NCBI GenBank assembly: GCA_023548195.1 | Contig: JAJHZJ010000579.1 | Location: 1,657,346-1,721,345 of the forward strand | Reading direction: 5' to 3' | Source of the DNA: Bettongia penicillata ogilbyi | Taxonomy: Eukaryota; Chordata; Mammalia; Diprotodontia; Potoroidae | Length of the DNA: 64,000 nucleotides | Shown here: positions 32,764-43,860 of the stretch, one piece after another | Position numbering within the stretch: position 1 is the stretch's first letter | Layout: every line of letters starts with the position of its first letter | Made by a program: the position numbers and the translations under genes | The notes under the pieces: generated by a model | The model's database searches: none | The model's input: only the letters and a program-made list of their open reading frames with translations | Told to the model about the DNA's origin: nothing

Positions 32764-33914
32764 TCATATTTCTCTTGGATCCTGTACATCAAATTTTCTA
32801 TTGATTTCAGGTCTTTTCACAACAAAATCCTGAAAGTCTGACAATTCGTAGAATGTTTATTTTTTTCCATTCATGATTATACTTAAATTTACAAGTACGA
32901 TATTTTCCGACATAACTCGTTCTTTTGCTCTTTCATGTACAGTATTCCAAGTTGTTTAGTATAGCCACCGCTAGGTCTTGTGTAACCCTAATTGTGGCTC
33001 CACCATATTTGAATTGTTCTTTTTCTTGTTGCTTCTCTTTTCTTCTTTACACCTATGATATCCTGGGCCATCTCCAGTCATCCTGATGAATATCTGGTCA
33101 TTGGATTCAGATGGCTCTGGAGGAGAAGTGAGGCTGGTGACCTGTACAGCCCTCCTCACTCAAAACAAAGTCAAGGGCAAGTCATGTTATCGTTTCTCTG
33201 ATGTCATGATCTTCTTCAGCAACTAAGGATGAACACAACAACAACGATATTCCTCTAGGTTTTCCTCCAAGGATCTTGTGGGTCAGTGATTTTTTTCTGT
33301 TTCTATTCTATTCTATTTCTAGTTTCTATTTCTACTTTCCTTTCTCGTTCTAACACTTCAGGAAAATTGTCTTTAATTATTTCTTGTATTATCGTATCAA
33401 GATTCCTTTTCTGATCATAGCTTTCAGGCAGTCCAATTATTCTTATATTTTCTCTTCTTGATCTATTCTCCAGATTATTTTTTTAATAAGATGTTTCACC
33501 TCTTCTATTTTTTTCATTTTTTGTATTTTATTTTATTAGTTCTTGGTCTCTTATAACTTCACTCGTTTCCCCTTGCCCAATTCTAATTTTCAAGGAGTCA
33601 TTTTCTTCCTTGATTTTCTGTATCTCCTTTTTCAGTCAGTTGATTTTCTTTTCATACACTTTTAATTATTTCAGGATTGTTCTTATTTTAAAAAAAGTTT
33701 CCTCAATCTTTCTTAGTTGATTTTTGAAGTCTTTTTTGAGTTGTTCTATGAATGCTTTGGGGGCATGTGACCATTTGACGTTACACTTTCAGATAGAAAA
33801 GGATTTTTATTTTTTTCTTTCTGCTTCAGAATCCTCCTCTGAAGATGAACTCCATTCTTCTCTGTTTCCATAGTAATTGTCTGTAGTTGAATTATTGCTC
33901 TTTCACCTGCTCAT
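32764..33914 (-). pseudogene. L1 ORF1 relic, minus strand, split by a SINE
   Basis: The start codon equivalent is at 33914-33912 (minus, 'caatgagcaggtg'). The coiled coil lies at about 33.55-33.75 kb, and the RRM region near 33.46 kb reads 'agaataattggactgcctg', the NLRIIGLPE-like strand of ORF1p. The C-terminal domain continues to a TGA near 32764 after the SINE at 33.06-33.25 kb. Stops and frameshifts are many. A 5'UTR lies upstream on the same strand. Confidence 0.65.
33062..33246 (+). mobile_element. Type B SINE, head missing, inserted in L1 ORF1
   Basis: 'gccatctccagtcatcctga', 'gaatatctggtcattgg', 'ctcaaaacaaagtcaag' and 'taaggatgaacacaacaac': the plus-strand type B tail without the tRNA-like head. 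A weak TSD is possible (gatatcc before, gatattcc after). Confidence 0.8.
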
Positions 33915-34650
33915 TGTTTTTTGTTTTTTTTTTTTTCATTTTAGATCCTGATTATTATAATCACCTCTAATCGTTGAGTATGAGGGGTGTGTTTCTGGCC
34001 TCAGATCCTTTTTATTGTTATTTTTTGAGCTCTATCCTAGACCCAACCTCTGCAATCCTTTTCCACTCCAAGCCACAACTAGGGTGTTTCAGTGTACTAT
34101 TCTGGAAATAGTCTTGTTCCCTGAGAACCCTCCAGTGCCTATGACCTTTAGTTCTTCCCTCTGGCCTAGAACTGAGACCAAGAATTCAGCTCTTCTGTAA
34201 GTGCCTGCAGTCAACAGCGTCCCTGCTTCACTCCTTCTGCACTCCTTGGGCATGTGCTTGCTCTTCCTCGCCCAGGACCATAAAACAATCTTTCCCCCTA
34301 CCCCTGCTTAGATGCCTGACTCACTCACTGTCCATGAGGTGAAGATTCCTGTGTTTGAGGTAGATGCTAACTCCCAATCCAGCTGCCCCCATGGCTCACA
34401 GGTTGCTGTTTCAGGAGAGCTAGCCTGCAATTTACACTTCACCCAGGGCTGAACCTCTGTCCTAGGATCTTTCTTCAGACCTTCTCCCATTTTCCCAGGA
34501 GGACCATGGTTCTGCCCCAACTCCTGTTTTTTTTTGCCACTCTATATTGAGCTCAAGGCATTATTTTATCTTGTTTGTGAAGGAAATCTGGAGAACTTTA
34601 AATTTTCCTACCTACTTGGCCATCTTCCCAGAATTTTCTCTCAATACTTG
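33915..34650 (-). mobile_element. L1 5'UTR, minus strand
   Basis: The element starts on the minus strand near 34650 with 'aagatggccaagtaggtagg', the usual L1 start. It is followed by a GC-richer leader that produces the spurious frame at 34308-34520. The full element thus spans about 34.65 down to 30.9 kb. Confidence 0.65.
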
Positions 34651-34699
34651 GTTTTCAACATGCATCATTTGCCCAATTGTTACCATATCTATATATTTT

Positions 34700-34880
34700 G
34701 ATCATTATTCAGAACTTACACATTTAACCTTTTTTACATTTGTATTGATATATTTTGTTTTTATTATTGCCTTTATTTAAACATATATTCCCACCATCCC
34801 TTATCCAATGAACCATCCCTTGAAAAATAAAAATAAAGAAGGAAAAAAGCAGTTCAGCAAAACTAACTCAATCTGTTTTT
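34700..34880 (-). mobile_element. Possible L1-related scrap
   Basis: 'ttgaaaaataaaaataaag' and 'agcagttcagcaaaactaac' resemble a phrase I associate with a marsupial LINE end. Weak; orientation inferred. Confidence 0.3.
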
Positions 34881-34899
34881 AATCTCTTAATTCTATCCC

Positions 34900-36340
34900 A
34901 ACTGTCCCTTCTCTTCTTTTTTATACATTCTAGGATGTTTATAAATAGTGACCCTTTTATTGCTCTGTCTTCGATTTCTTCCCTCTTTACCTTGGCACTG
35001 GAAATATCAGACCACACATTTCTTTCATTTGTCTTTCACTTTCAACTACTTGTTTCATAATTACTTCACTTTGTTTTCTCTATTTTCTCCATTAATAACT
35101 TCACAAGAATCTGGCGGGGGGGTTGCTTTTTACTTTTCTCCTTCCTGTAATTCCTCTTTCTTTCTTCCTTTAAATAAATGTCAAATTGAAAGGACAAGGC
35201 TTTCTTCACTTTGGTCATCCTTGGAATGTATTGGGTTGTTTTTTTTTTAATTTCTCACTGTTTTAAAGGAGTTGGTTAATCTTTTACCAACTCAAATCTC
35301 TGCCAAACTTCCCTGTGTGGGGGAAATTAATTTGGTCCATTATTTTGGAATAAAAGCGAATTTTACATGTCAGAACCTCCTTTTTTGTACTTAAATACTA
35401 TCAATTCCATTGGTTCATTTTTCCCTTTTTGTAGATATATTCTATGCTGTTAGAATTTTTATGCATTCATAAAAAATCAGGCATAAGGATGGACTGAATA
35501 TGTGCTGGTTATGCCTTCACATGCTTTCTGTACATGCACCTGGAATTTTACAGTTGGAAAGACATTTAAAGATCATGTACTCATTTTTCAAAAGAGAAAA
35601 ATGATACATACAGAGATTACCTGTAGTAGTAACTTCTGAAGGTAACAGTTATTTAGTCAGAGTGCCTGGACTTCAACCAACATCTCCAGACTTTTCAATC
35701 AAACCTAAATAAATGTCTTTTCAGTCTTTTATGGCCATATAATATTTCTCTATATTTGACTTAATGGGTTGCTTCTTGATTACTTCCAGCCTCTTTCTTC
35801 TTCCCAGGATCCCCACAAAGTCTCCTCCATATACCAATATTCCTTATTGTATATATAGGGAAAACTACATAACTTTCTAATCCTTTTCATATTTCTTTTA
35901 AGAAATCTATGCATCCACAAATCTGATAGTTATTTACTCTCCCCAGTTCACACCCAGAAAGACCCACATCTTTTACATATTATCGTTCAAATGTCCATAT
36001 TACCTGTTAAGCAAAAAATTTTACCCGAAGTGTCTCTTTGTCAATGTAAAGAAAAATCTAGTGTATAAAAAAAATTTTGTGTGTATATACAATGAATTTA
36101 TTTTTTATTCAGACTTGTTTCTTGAACTCAAATTATACCTCAAATTATGGAGCTTTAAAGAGCATTTCTCTAGCCATTTCTTTTTCTAATATTTTTCTTC
36201 CTATTTAGCTACAGCTTTCTTGTTTGATTTATAATGAAAATTTCAAAAACAATATTGTTCCACTTCTCCGGTATTATGCTCAATTATTGACCATTGGCTA
36301 AGTATCTCATTTTTGAAGTACCAATGACCAAGTTCATGTT
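34900..36340. other. Mostly unassigned sequence
   Basis: AT-rich, with a possible reversed MIR relic at about 35535-35715 ('ttacagttggaaagacattt', 'aaagatcatgtactca'). No gene is recognised. Purely Phe/Leu/Ser-rich frames such as 34948-35250 are base composition. Confidence 0.25.
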
Positions 36341-36354
36341 TACAAGCATTATAA

Positions 36355-36666
36355 ATGAGTCAGTCTATTCTATCCCATTTTATGACACTCACCATCACTA
36401 CAGAAGCAGAAAGATTTAAGAACTCTTTTGTATTTTTCCTTTCACCAGGTCCAAAGAATTCATCACAGAGTGATCAGGCTACTGATGGTTGGATTCTTGG
36501 TACTTGGCTAAACTTATCCTCAGGAAGTAACACAGTTTATTTCTTAGGCCATACTGAAAGCCTTTCCATGATGGCAAAACATGCCATAGCTTATGCACTA
36601 CAGGTCTATCCTTCAGAAACCAGTGATCTGTTGCATGCCACAATGAGGCACCAGAGTATAGTTTGA
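36355..36666 (+). other. Unrecognised 103-codon open frame, possible exon or gene relic
   Basis: This is one of few frames in the window without the Phe/Leu/Ser or Lys/Glu bias of repeats. From about 36450 it reads GPKNSSQSD, DGWILGTWLNLSSG and LSMMAKHAIAYALQVYPSE, ending at a TGA at 36664. A strong acceptor-like tract (TTTTTCCTTTCACCAG, ending near 36449) precedes the best part. A second open stretch follows in the +1 frame (EPAILLAELDKAIGSINVL), suggesting one frameshift in a longer old reading frame. I do not recognise the family. Alternatives are a decayed processed pseudogene, transposase relic or chance. Confidence 0.2.
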
Positions 36667-36919
36667 TGGAGAACCTGCAATTCTCCTTGCAGAGTTGGAC
36701 AAAGCAATTGGTAGCATTAATGTTCTTGTGTATCTACAAGCAATAAGAAACTTCATTTATGAGATATTTTGTCATCTCGCATTGTAGAGCATTTCCAAAA
36801 ACCACCATGAAGATGATTACAGGTTAAGAGCTAACATAAATTGCAGAGGCTGAGAATAGCACAACAAATGTTGGAGAAAGTCATTCACAAATAAGAAACA
36901 AATGAGACTAAAGGTGATA

Positions 36920-37080
36920 ATATGGTTCAGTAGAAATGGCTCAAACCCTATCTTTTCCATTTACGATTGGTGTGACCTTGAACAAATCAGGTAACTTCTT
37001 TGAGTCTCAACTTTCTCATCTATAAAATGAGCGTATTAGACTAGTGAACTTTAAGGTCCCTTGTAGGATTTATGATCTTA
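36920..37080 (+). mobile_element. MIR-type SINE
   Basis: 'ggtgtgaccttgaacaaatc', 'gagtctcaactttctcatct' and 'ataaaatgagcgtattagac' then 'aaggtcccttgtagga' follow MIR order on the plus strand. Confidence 0.75.
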
Positions 37081-37151
37081 TTACCACAGAATACTTTCTT
37101 CCAGAAGAGAATACAAAAGTATTGGCCTTGACACACACACCAAATATCATC

Positions 37152-37165
37152 AAAAATAAATTTAT
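37152..37165. repeat. Target-site duplication, left copy
   Basis: aaaaataaatttat, identical to 37530-37543. Confidence 0.85.
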
Positions 37166-37529
37166 GATTATGGGGGGCAGAGCCAAGATGGTGGAATGAG
37201 AGCAATGACTCACCTAAGCTCTTAGACAAACACCTTCAGACACCTCTGAAAGGAGAATCTGACCAAATTTTGGAGGTGTGGAATCCAGTGGGAGACAGAC
37301 TGTGGTGGATTCGGAGCCCAGGACAGACTGGAAGGTCCACGGGAAGTATCTGTTCCATGGGGGTGAGCCCCCAGCAGCTCAGCAGAGCAGAAGGGACCCT
37401 AGGGAAACCTGAGAGCAGTGGGTGGAACCAGTGGAGTGGCATCCGAGGGCAGGAGACAAGCTGAGCCAAGCCAGTGAGAGCGGCTGAGATATCAGCACAG
37501 CAGCTCCTGAGACTTTCAGCCCAAAGATT
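37166..37529 (+). mobile_element. L1 5'UTR-only insertion with 14-bp TSD
   Basis: It starts 'gattatggggggcagagcc' and 'aagatggtggaatgag', a marsupial L1 5' end, and runs through GC-richer leader sequence to 'ttcagcccaaagatt'. It then stops at the TSD with no ORF1 and no 3'UTR. Any tail A's merge with the A-rich TSD. Such a 5'-end-only insertion is the reverse of normal L1 5' truncation. The open frames on both strands here are leader sequence. Confidence 0.8.
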
Positions 37530-37543
37530 AAAAATAAATTTAT
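37530..37543. repeat. Target-site duplication, right copy
   Basis: aaaaataaatttat, identical to 37152-37165. Confidence 0.85.
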
Positions 37544-37959
37544 TATGTTTAAAATTATAGCAAATTATAAATGAAGTAGTCCTTGTATAATACCTATCAT
37601 AGTATGGTTATACTACTACATTCTTAGAGAAAAGATCAAAATGATTACCAGATGAGAAGAAAAAATAATAATTAGAAAAAGGAGTGGTACATAATTGAGT
37701 CACCTCAAACTTGGGTTAAAAGAGTTACTTAGTCCAAAAAATAGAAAATACATAGTAGAACTAACATAATTATATACTATCACCATTTCCTAAGGAAGCT
37801 TGATTGATCTAAATGAGTTTGCCACAGCAATATAAGCAAGAGATCCTAGACCCTACCTCAACAGGCAAACATTTGATCTCCATGACAAGTAGAAAAATAA
37901 GGTATCTAAGGATCACAATAATTCAGAAAAAAAGCGATTAGTTTGTGAAGTCTTCTGGA

Positions 37960-38660
37960 GGAAGATAGCAGAAGATAATGAGCAGTATTTCCTCATAAAA
38001 CAATGAGAAGCAGTGCAGACACAAACAAGCTTACAAAAACTTGAAGAGAGACCCATCTAATCTAGACCATTCTGAAGTCACTCAAGGTTGATACTGGAAG
38101 TACAATAAACAGATTTGAAAAAAATGGAAAAAATCTGTAAATACTTCTGTAGAAACCTCTCCATCATTCATCATGGAGCCACCACATTTGTTTCAGGAAA
38201 ACATCACAGACCCTGATGAGCTCCATGAGGAAGTAGAAATGACACTAAGAAAAACAAAAATGAGAACAGCAGCTGGAGGAGATCAAGTGTACACAGAAGA
38301 TGTCTGTGCTGGAGATGAGACAATTTTGAGGTCACTGAGGGATGACTTCTCAACACATCTAAAGGAAGGGAGGATACCAATATTTAGAAAGGCTACAGAC
38401 CTTATTACTACCAAAAATAAAAAGACAATCAAGAAAAATATGAACTATTAATTCATGTGCCCATTTTCCTATCTCTAAAAAACCTTTATGAAAACATCAT
38501 ATATAAGGACAGCATCTTTGATGAATGTGTGAGAAGGAAACACTTAGGACTTTCCCAAATGATATTCCACATCAGATTTGTCTTTGTAGTCAAACGATTG
38601 AAATGTGTAGAACTATAAGACCTCACTGTTCTTGTGATTGACTTTTTTGAAAATCATTTG
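37960..38660 (+). pseudogene. RTE-type LINE reverse transcriptase relic
   Basis: An open stretch at 38173-38451 includes DELHEEVEMTLRKTKMRTAA, then GGDQVYTEDVCAGDETILRS and a region like L..GRIP.FRK. This is the beginning of the RT domain in RTE-clade elements (target-primed reverse transcription). Past the TAA the next block near 38.5-38.6 kb still resembles the EQAGF..STTDHIF region. The element is interrupted near 38.66 kb. Not functional. Confidence 0.6.
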
Positions 38661-38694
38661 ATTTAACAGAACAAAGGATATCTATGAATGTATG

Positions 38695-38760
38695 CATATA
38701 CACACATATGTATTTATTTATATGTGTGTGTATGTGTATGTGTGTATGAGTGTGTGTCTT
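38695..38760. repeat. TATG/TG simple repeat
   Basis: Short mixed (TATG)n/(TG)n sequence between two LINE fragments. Confidence 0.8.
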
Positions 38761-38889
38761 AAAGGCTATACTCATACGCATTATCTTCCATTTATGTTAA
38801 AATCATACAATATTTCTTCACAAATGTAGCAAGAGAAATGATTTTGTTCAACAAGCATTTGTTTATTAATATCAAGTGAGTCATAAAAT

Positions 38890-40125
38890 ATCAAGACTAG
38901 TTTGATGAAAATGATGGCAAAATTAAGAAGCTGCTAAACAAAAGATGAGAACTTTACAGAGTTTGCCAGCAGGATAGTTCATCTATCTCTAAGAAGGAAA
39001 CATTTAACTCCATCAAAAGTAAAGTTCAAATGAAGCTTAGAGAAATTCAGGATTCTTGGCTCATTAACAAGGCAGATGAAATTCAGTTTTATGCTGATAG
39101 TAACAATCCAAAGTATTTTTATGATGCCCTGATGACTATTTATGGGCCAAAGACCTATGGTGCATCTCAACCACTCCACACTGATGCAACCACATTGATT
39201 TGTCACAAAAACATGATACTGGAGAGATGGGCTGAATACTTCCATAAAGTTCTAAATAGACCATCATTAACCAATGCTGAAGCCATTGTTGAATGGCTTC
39301 ATATATCTCATGTTGAAATCAATCCCTCTCTAGCTGAACTTCCAACTGATGAATAGACTTTGAAAGACATTAGACTCCTTTCATGTGGCAAAGTGTGTGG
39401 AGCTGATTCTATTCCAAGTGAGATTTGCAAGGCAGGGGGCCCACTGATCATACAAAAACTGATAGAAATCTTCCAGGCTATATTGCAAGAGAATTCCAGG
39501 AATTCAAAAATAGCTCCATTGTCCATCTCTTTAAAGTAAACGTAAGTAGGTTGTGCTGTGACAATCACAGAGGTGTCTCTCTTTTAGTCACTGCCAGCAA
39601 GATTCTTGCCAAAGTCCTTCTTAAAAGACTGATGCTTCACCTGAAAGATGGTCATCAGCCCAACAGTCAGCGTGGCTTCAGATAGGGCCAAGGAACAGCT
39701 GAGTTTTGGCTACCTGACAACTCCAGAAAAAATGCCAGCAGAACAGAGATCTGTACACAGTGTTTGTAGATCTAAGACCTTTTATACTATTGGCCATGAA
39801 GACTTGGGAAAAATCATGGCAAAGATGTGAAAGATCATTGGTTGCCCATGGAAGTTCATCAGTATTATGTGCAAGTTCCCTAACAGTATACTTGCATGAG
39901 TTCTGGATAATGGACAAAGCTCTCTGGCCTCCCAGTAACCAATGGAGTGAAGCAGAGCTGTGTGCTTCCTGTCATGCTTTTTAGCAGGATGTTTTCAGCA
40001 ATGTTCTCAGAGGATAAAAATGGCATCAAGGTCAGCTGTTGCACAGATGATAAATTACATAATTTGTAAATGCTACAAGCTACGCCTAAAGTGGAGGAAA
40101 AGTTGGTTCATGAATTTTGTCTGTA
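38890..40125 (+). pseudogene. Second non-L1 LINE reverse transcriptase relic (RTE-like)
   Basis: Readable blocks in order: KLREIQDSWLINKADEIQ and FYDALMTIYGPKTYGASQP at about 39.03-39.16 kb. ILERWAEYFHKVLNRPSLTN comes at about 39.22 kb. A CGADSIP block lies near 39.40 kb. The RT core CDNHRGVSLLVTASKILAKV is at about 39.56 kb, followed by a Q.GFR motif at 39.68 kb. Near 39.95 kb is NGVKQSCVLPVML-like sequence. These are hallmarks of a non-LTR RT. Frameshifts and stops separate the blocks. The clade is likely RTE; CR1-like is possible. It breaks off near 40.13 kb against L1 sequence. Confidence 0.75.
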
Positions 40126-40383
40126 GATTATTGTGGAAAAAAATGGACATTCAATGTATTGCCAGACTTTCAGGATTTTATTGCAAAAAGACTTGAAATC
40201 AATAGAAAATTTTACATACAGGATTCAAGAGAAATATAAGGTAAACACATCAAAGACTAATTACAGGGATTCAATAAAGACAAACTGTTTACTTTTTATA
40301 CTAGGAAATGTAAACTATATGCCTAAGATTGTTGTTAGTAATTGGGTAGTTCAAAAGAGAGAACTGATTAGAGCTGATGTTGC

Positions 40384-40675
40384 CAAAGAAGACCATGACA
40401 TCAGAGAAATGATGATATGACTTGCACTTGACTTTGTTTTGAGTGAGGGAGGGCTGTACAGGTGACCAGCCTCACTTCTCCTCCAGAACCATCTGAATCC
40501 AGTGACCAGATATTTATCAGGATGACTGGAGATGACCCAGGATGAGACAATTGGGGTTAAATGACATGCCTACGGTCACACAGCCAGTGAGTGTCAAGTG
40601 TCTGAGATGAGATTTGAACTCAGGTCCTCCTGACTCCTGCACTGGTGCTCTATCCACTACACCACTAGCTGTCTC
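40384..40675 (-). mobile_element. Type B SINE, minus strand, nested in L1
   Basis: The minus-sense order is tRNA-like head at 40675, 'tgtgtgaccgtaggcatgtc', then the type B tail to 'ggtcttctttgg'. Flanks 'agagctgatgt' and 'agagctatgta' suggest a decayed TSD of about 10 bp. The host L1 sequence continues on both sides. Confidence 0.8.
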
Positions 40676-41379
40676 AGAGCTATGTATACTGTAATCCTAA
40701 AAAGCAAAATAAGGTGCAAGAGGAAGAACTGATGCAGAGGAATTAGATGGGGGAAAAGGGTTGGTAGTTCTGGAAACTTACTCTCATTGGGAATGAGTTA
40801 AAGAGGGAACAATAAATACCTATCTAGAAATGTATAAAAATCTTCTAAATTCAGATAGAAACAAAAGGCTACAGGAATAGGGAGGAAGGAGAGGATAGGG
40901 AGGGATTTCAGGGTGGATGGGGTAGGATAAGGGAAGCATCTTTGGTGGTGGGTAGGTTAAGTGAAAGGAGGGCAAGTTAATGGGTAGACCTAAAGTAGAG
41001 GGGTCAGGAGATACAGGATATAGGAGATACAAACAAAGTTAAAATAAAGATCAGGAGTAGAATTTATTAGAGGAAAAAAAGCATGGGTAGTATATGATCT
41101 CGGCAAAGTTAAAGCTAAAATATATTTAATCAAAAGAGAAAAATAGGGAAACTACACTATATGTCAGTCATATTAATCAATATTGTTTTAGACTTGTAAA
41201 TAACCAGACTGTATAAAGTCGGAATATTGCTATGGTATAAGAAACGATGAGTTGGTAGAATTAGAAAAATATGGAAAGACTTGGATCTATGAAGGAACAC
41301 ATTATCCACCCACAGGGAAAGAGAGAACAAACAAGTATATTATGGCCTTACACTGATGCATGAATGAATACGTATTTAT

Positions 41380-41540
41380 AAATGAGTACAATTATAGATA
41401 TCTAAGTATATGTGTATGTATGTAAGTGCATGTATGTAGATATGTATTATGTGTATATATAGCATATATGTGTATATATATACATACGTATATGTGTGTA
41501 TTATATATGTATATATTATCTATATATATATGTGTGTGTG
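41380..41540. repeat. (TATG/TA/TG)n microsatellite in L1 3' end
   Basis: Mixed alternating repeat at the position of the one in the relative at 31.0-31.13 kb. Confidence 0.85.
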
Positions 41541-41689
41541 TATCCATGCTTACTTATAGTCTTGGGGGGGGAAGTGTGAACTTCCTCTGAACCACAGTTT
41601 CCTTATGTGTAAAAAAGGGAATGACACTTCCCCCATGCATTTCGCAGGGTTCTTGTAAGGATAACAGACCACAGATTACTATATTTGCC

Positions 41690-41934
41690 GTTGTTCTGTC
41701 ACTTTCAGTCAAGTCCAACTCTTTGTGGCCCCATTTGGGGTTTCTTGGCAAAGATACTAGAGTGGTTTGCCATTTCCTTGTCCTTTTCATTTCACATATG
41801 AGGAAACTGAGGCAATCAGGGTTAAGTGACTTGTCCAGGGTAACATAGTTAATAAGTGTCTGAGTCCAGATTTGAACTCAGAAAGATGTGTCCTCCTAAC
41901 TGCTGGGCTGGTCCACTGCACCACCTAGCTACCC
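41690..41934 (-). mobile_element. tRNA-derived SINE, type A, minus strand
   Basis: The plus strand shows the reversed tail 'ggccccatttggggtttctt', 'ggtttgccatttccttgtcc', the core 'ttaagtgacttgtccagg' and the reversed head 'gcaccacctagctaccc'. Full length. Confidence 0.9.
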
Positions 41935-41984
41935 AAATGACTATGTAAATATTACATCAAAATATATGTTGCCATAGTAAAATA

Positions 41985-42258
41985 ACCCATGAAATTTATA
42001 TAGCACTATAAATTATACAAAGCACTTTTTGTCCATTTTATGATTTTATCCTCATGACAACCCTTAAGGTAGTATGTACTAAAGGCATTATTTATTATAT
42101 CCACTTTACAAGTTAGGATACAGAGGTTCAGAGATGTGTTCAGAGATTTAAGTGACTGACATAACAGAAAGCTAGTAGGTGTCAGAGGCTGAATTTAAAA
42201 CTAGGTCTAACCTGAATCTGAACTGATCATGCTTTATACTGTACCACATTGCTTCCCA
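41985..42258 (-). mobile_element. MIR3-like SINE, minus strand
   Basis: 'tacaaagcactttttgtcca', 'atcctcatgacaacccttaa', 'ccactttacaagttaggata' and 'aagctagtaggtgtcagagg'. Confidence 0.75.
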
Positions 42259-42315
42259 TTATTACTAATATAGGATTATTTTATTAGTTGCTCTTAATAA
42301 GTTGATTGTTGGATT

Positions 42316-42564
42316 CAGTCATTTTTTTTCAGTAATATACAACTCTTCATAACCCCATTTGGGATTTTTCTTAGCAAAGATACAAGAATGGTTAATCATT
42401 ACTTTCTCTAGCTTATTTTATAGAAGAGGAAACTGAGACAAGTAGGGTTAAATGACTTGCCCAGGGTCATACAGCTATTAAGTATCTTGGGCCAGATTTG
42501 AATACAGGAAGATGAGTCTTCTCAACTTTATACCCAGTATTCAATCCACTATGCCACCTAGCTT
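42316..42564 (-). mobile_element. tRNA-derived SINE, type A, minus strand
   Basis: 'ataaccccatttgggattt', 'gaagaggaaactgagacaag', 'aaatgacttgcccagggtc' and 'tccactatgccacctagctt'. More diverged than the copy at 41.7 kb, so an older insertion of the same family. Confidence 0.85.
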
Positions 42565-42569
42565 CAAGG

Positions 42570-43848
42570 ACAACAAATTTAACAAATAAGCTAAATATAT
42601 GTTTAAAATATTGGAGATTTTGCTTACATAAATTAATAAAATCACAAAATTTTTAAGGAATCAAATACTAGTATTCCCCAGGAACCATGAAACATCTCCA
42701 GATCATAGACGTTAAATTCATTTCTCAGGTAGTCTCTTATTCATGAATGCACTATACGTATCTCCTGACTATACATTCCACACTGCACAGAAACTCTACC
42801 AGTAAATCAAATAAAATGAAATTCGTATTATGCTTTTTAGTGTGTAGTTAGTTCAAAAAAAAACTAGAATAAATTATCTTCAATAATCCTCCGGGATAGA
42901 AAATCCAAAATGCATTTTGGAACATATATTTAAAAATTAACTAATACTTCTGATGTACTGACAAACAAGAACGTATCTAAAAAATAGATGTAGAATGTTG
43001 CTATAATTGACAGTACAGAAATCTGGTTCTATGGCAGCACAGAGTATATTATGGGAAATACTTCCTATGACATTTTCATTATCTTTCTCATAGAGAATAA
43101 AAGTTGTTCAATTGGAGAAAAAGAGATTGATTGAATGAAATACCACAGGGGTGGGGCGGACAGGAATTAACCAGCGACCTAATTTAGCAGTCCATATCAT
43201 TTGTAGTAGGAAGTTAAAGGTTGTTAAAACTCATGAAATATGATTTTGATATTCTGAAATTCCTGTTGGTTTATACATATGCTTCTGTCCATTCATTCTA
43301 TTTACCAGTTCTCCCTCTCTTTCCAATAAAAAAAATGAAATATTTTTGTGGCAGGAAAAAAAAAGGAAAGGAGTAGCAACAAATATTAGAAAAGTTTAAC
43401 ATTATACTATATTTTCAGAATGTGGAGCATGCTTATGAATTAACTATTCAAGTGAGTATTGGTCATCCTTTTTTTCTCCCTCCCAGTCAATGTTTCTCTA
43501 TCCAGTATGCTGCTTCTAGAAAGAAATTATCTCAGTGAGATATAGGCAGCTTAGAGACTAGCTGCTGCAGAATGGCAATATTGAATGGTATACAAATGTA
43601 AAGAATAACCTCTGAGAAGAAAAGTGCATCAATATTTTTATCTTTGACCAATGCAACATAAGAGTTAGGATTGATGAGTTTCAGAGGAAGTTACATAGCT
43701 ACATTAGAAGAACTTCTCTATTAAATAGCTGTCCTCTGTCACACACTGGCTCTGGCACCATTAACAAATGCAGTAAGAAGAAAACATTTCAGTAAGTTGA
43801 GGATGTATTGAATTATTTTTAATTAATTGACAAAATATTTTATTTGTA
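42570..43848. other. No recognised element
   Basis: Unassigned AT-rich sequence. I see no repeat family and no convincing open frame. Confidence 0.3.
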
Positions 43849-43860
43849 GAATTAAGTATT
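43849..43860. repeat. Target-site duplication, left copy
   Basis: gaattaagtatt, identical to 44822-44833. Confidence 0.8.

Larger units (their letters stand above)
40130..41575 (+). mobile_element. 5'-truncated internally deleted L1, same family as 31-34.6 kb
   Basis: It starts inside ORF1 ('ccagactttcaggattttat', 'aaatcaatagaaaatttt'), then has the spacer with 'actctcattgggaatgag', an endonuclease scrap ('catgggtagtatatgatctc'), an ORF2 C-terminal scrap ('tgctatggtataagaaacga') and the 3' end with a TATG microsatellite. It parallels the minus-strand copy block by block, including the ORF2 deletion after 'tcatattaatcaa'. A type B SINE interrupts it. Confidence 0.7.
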
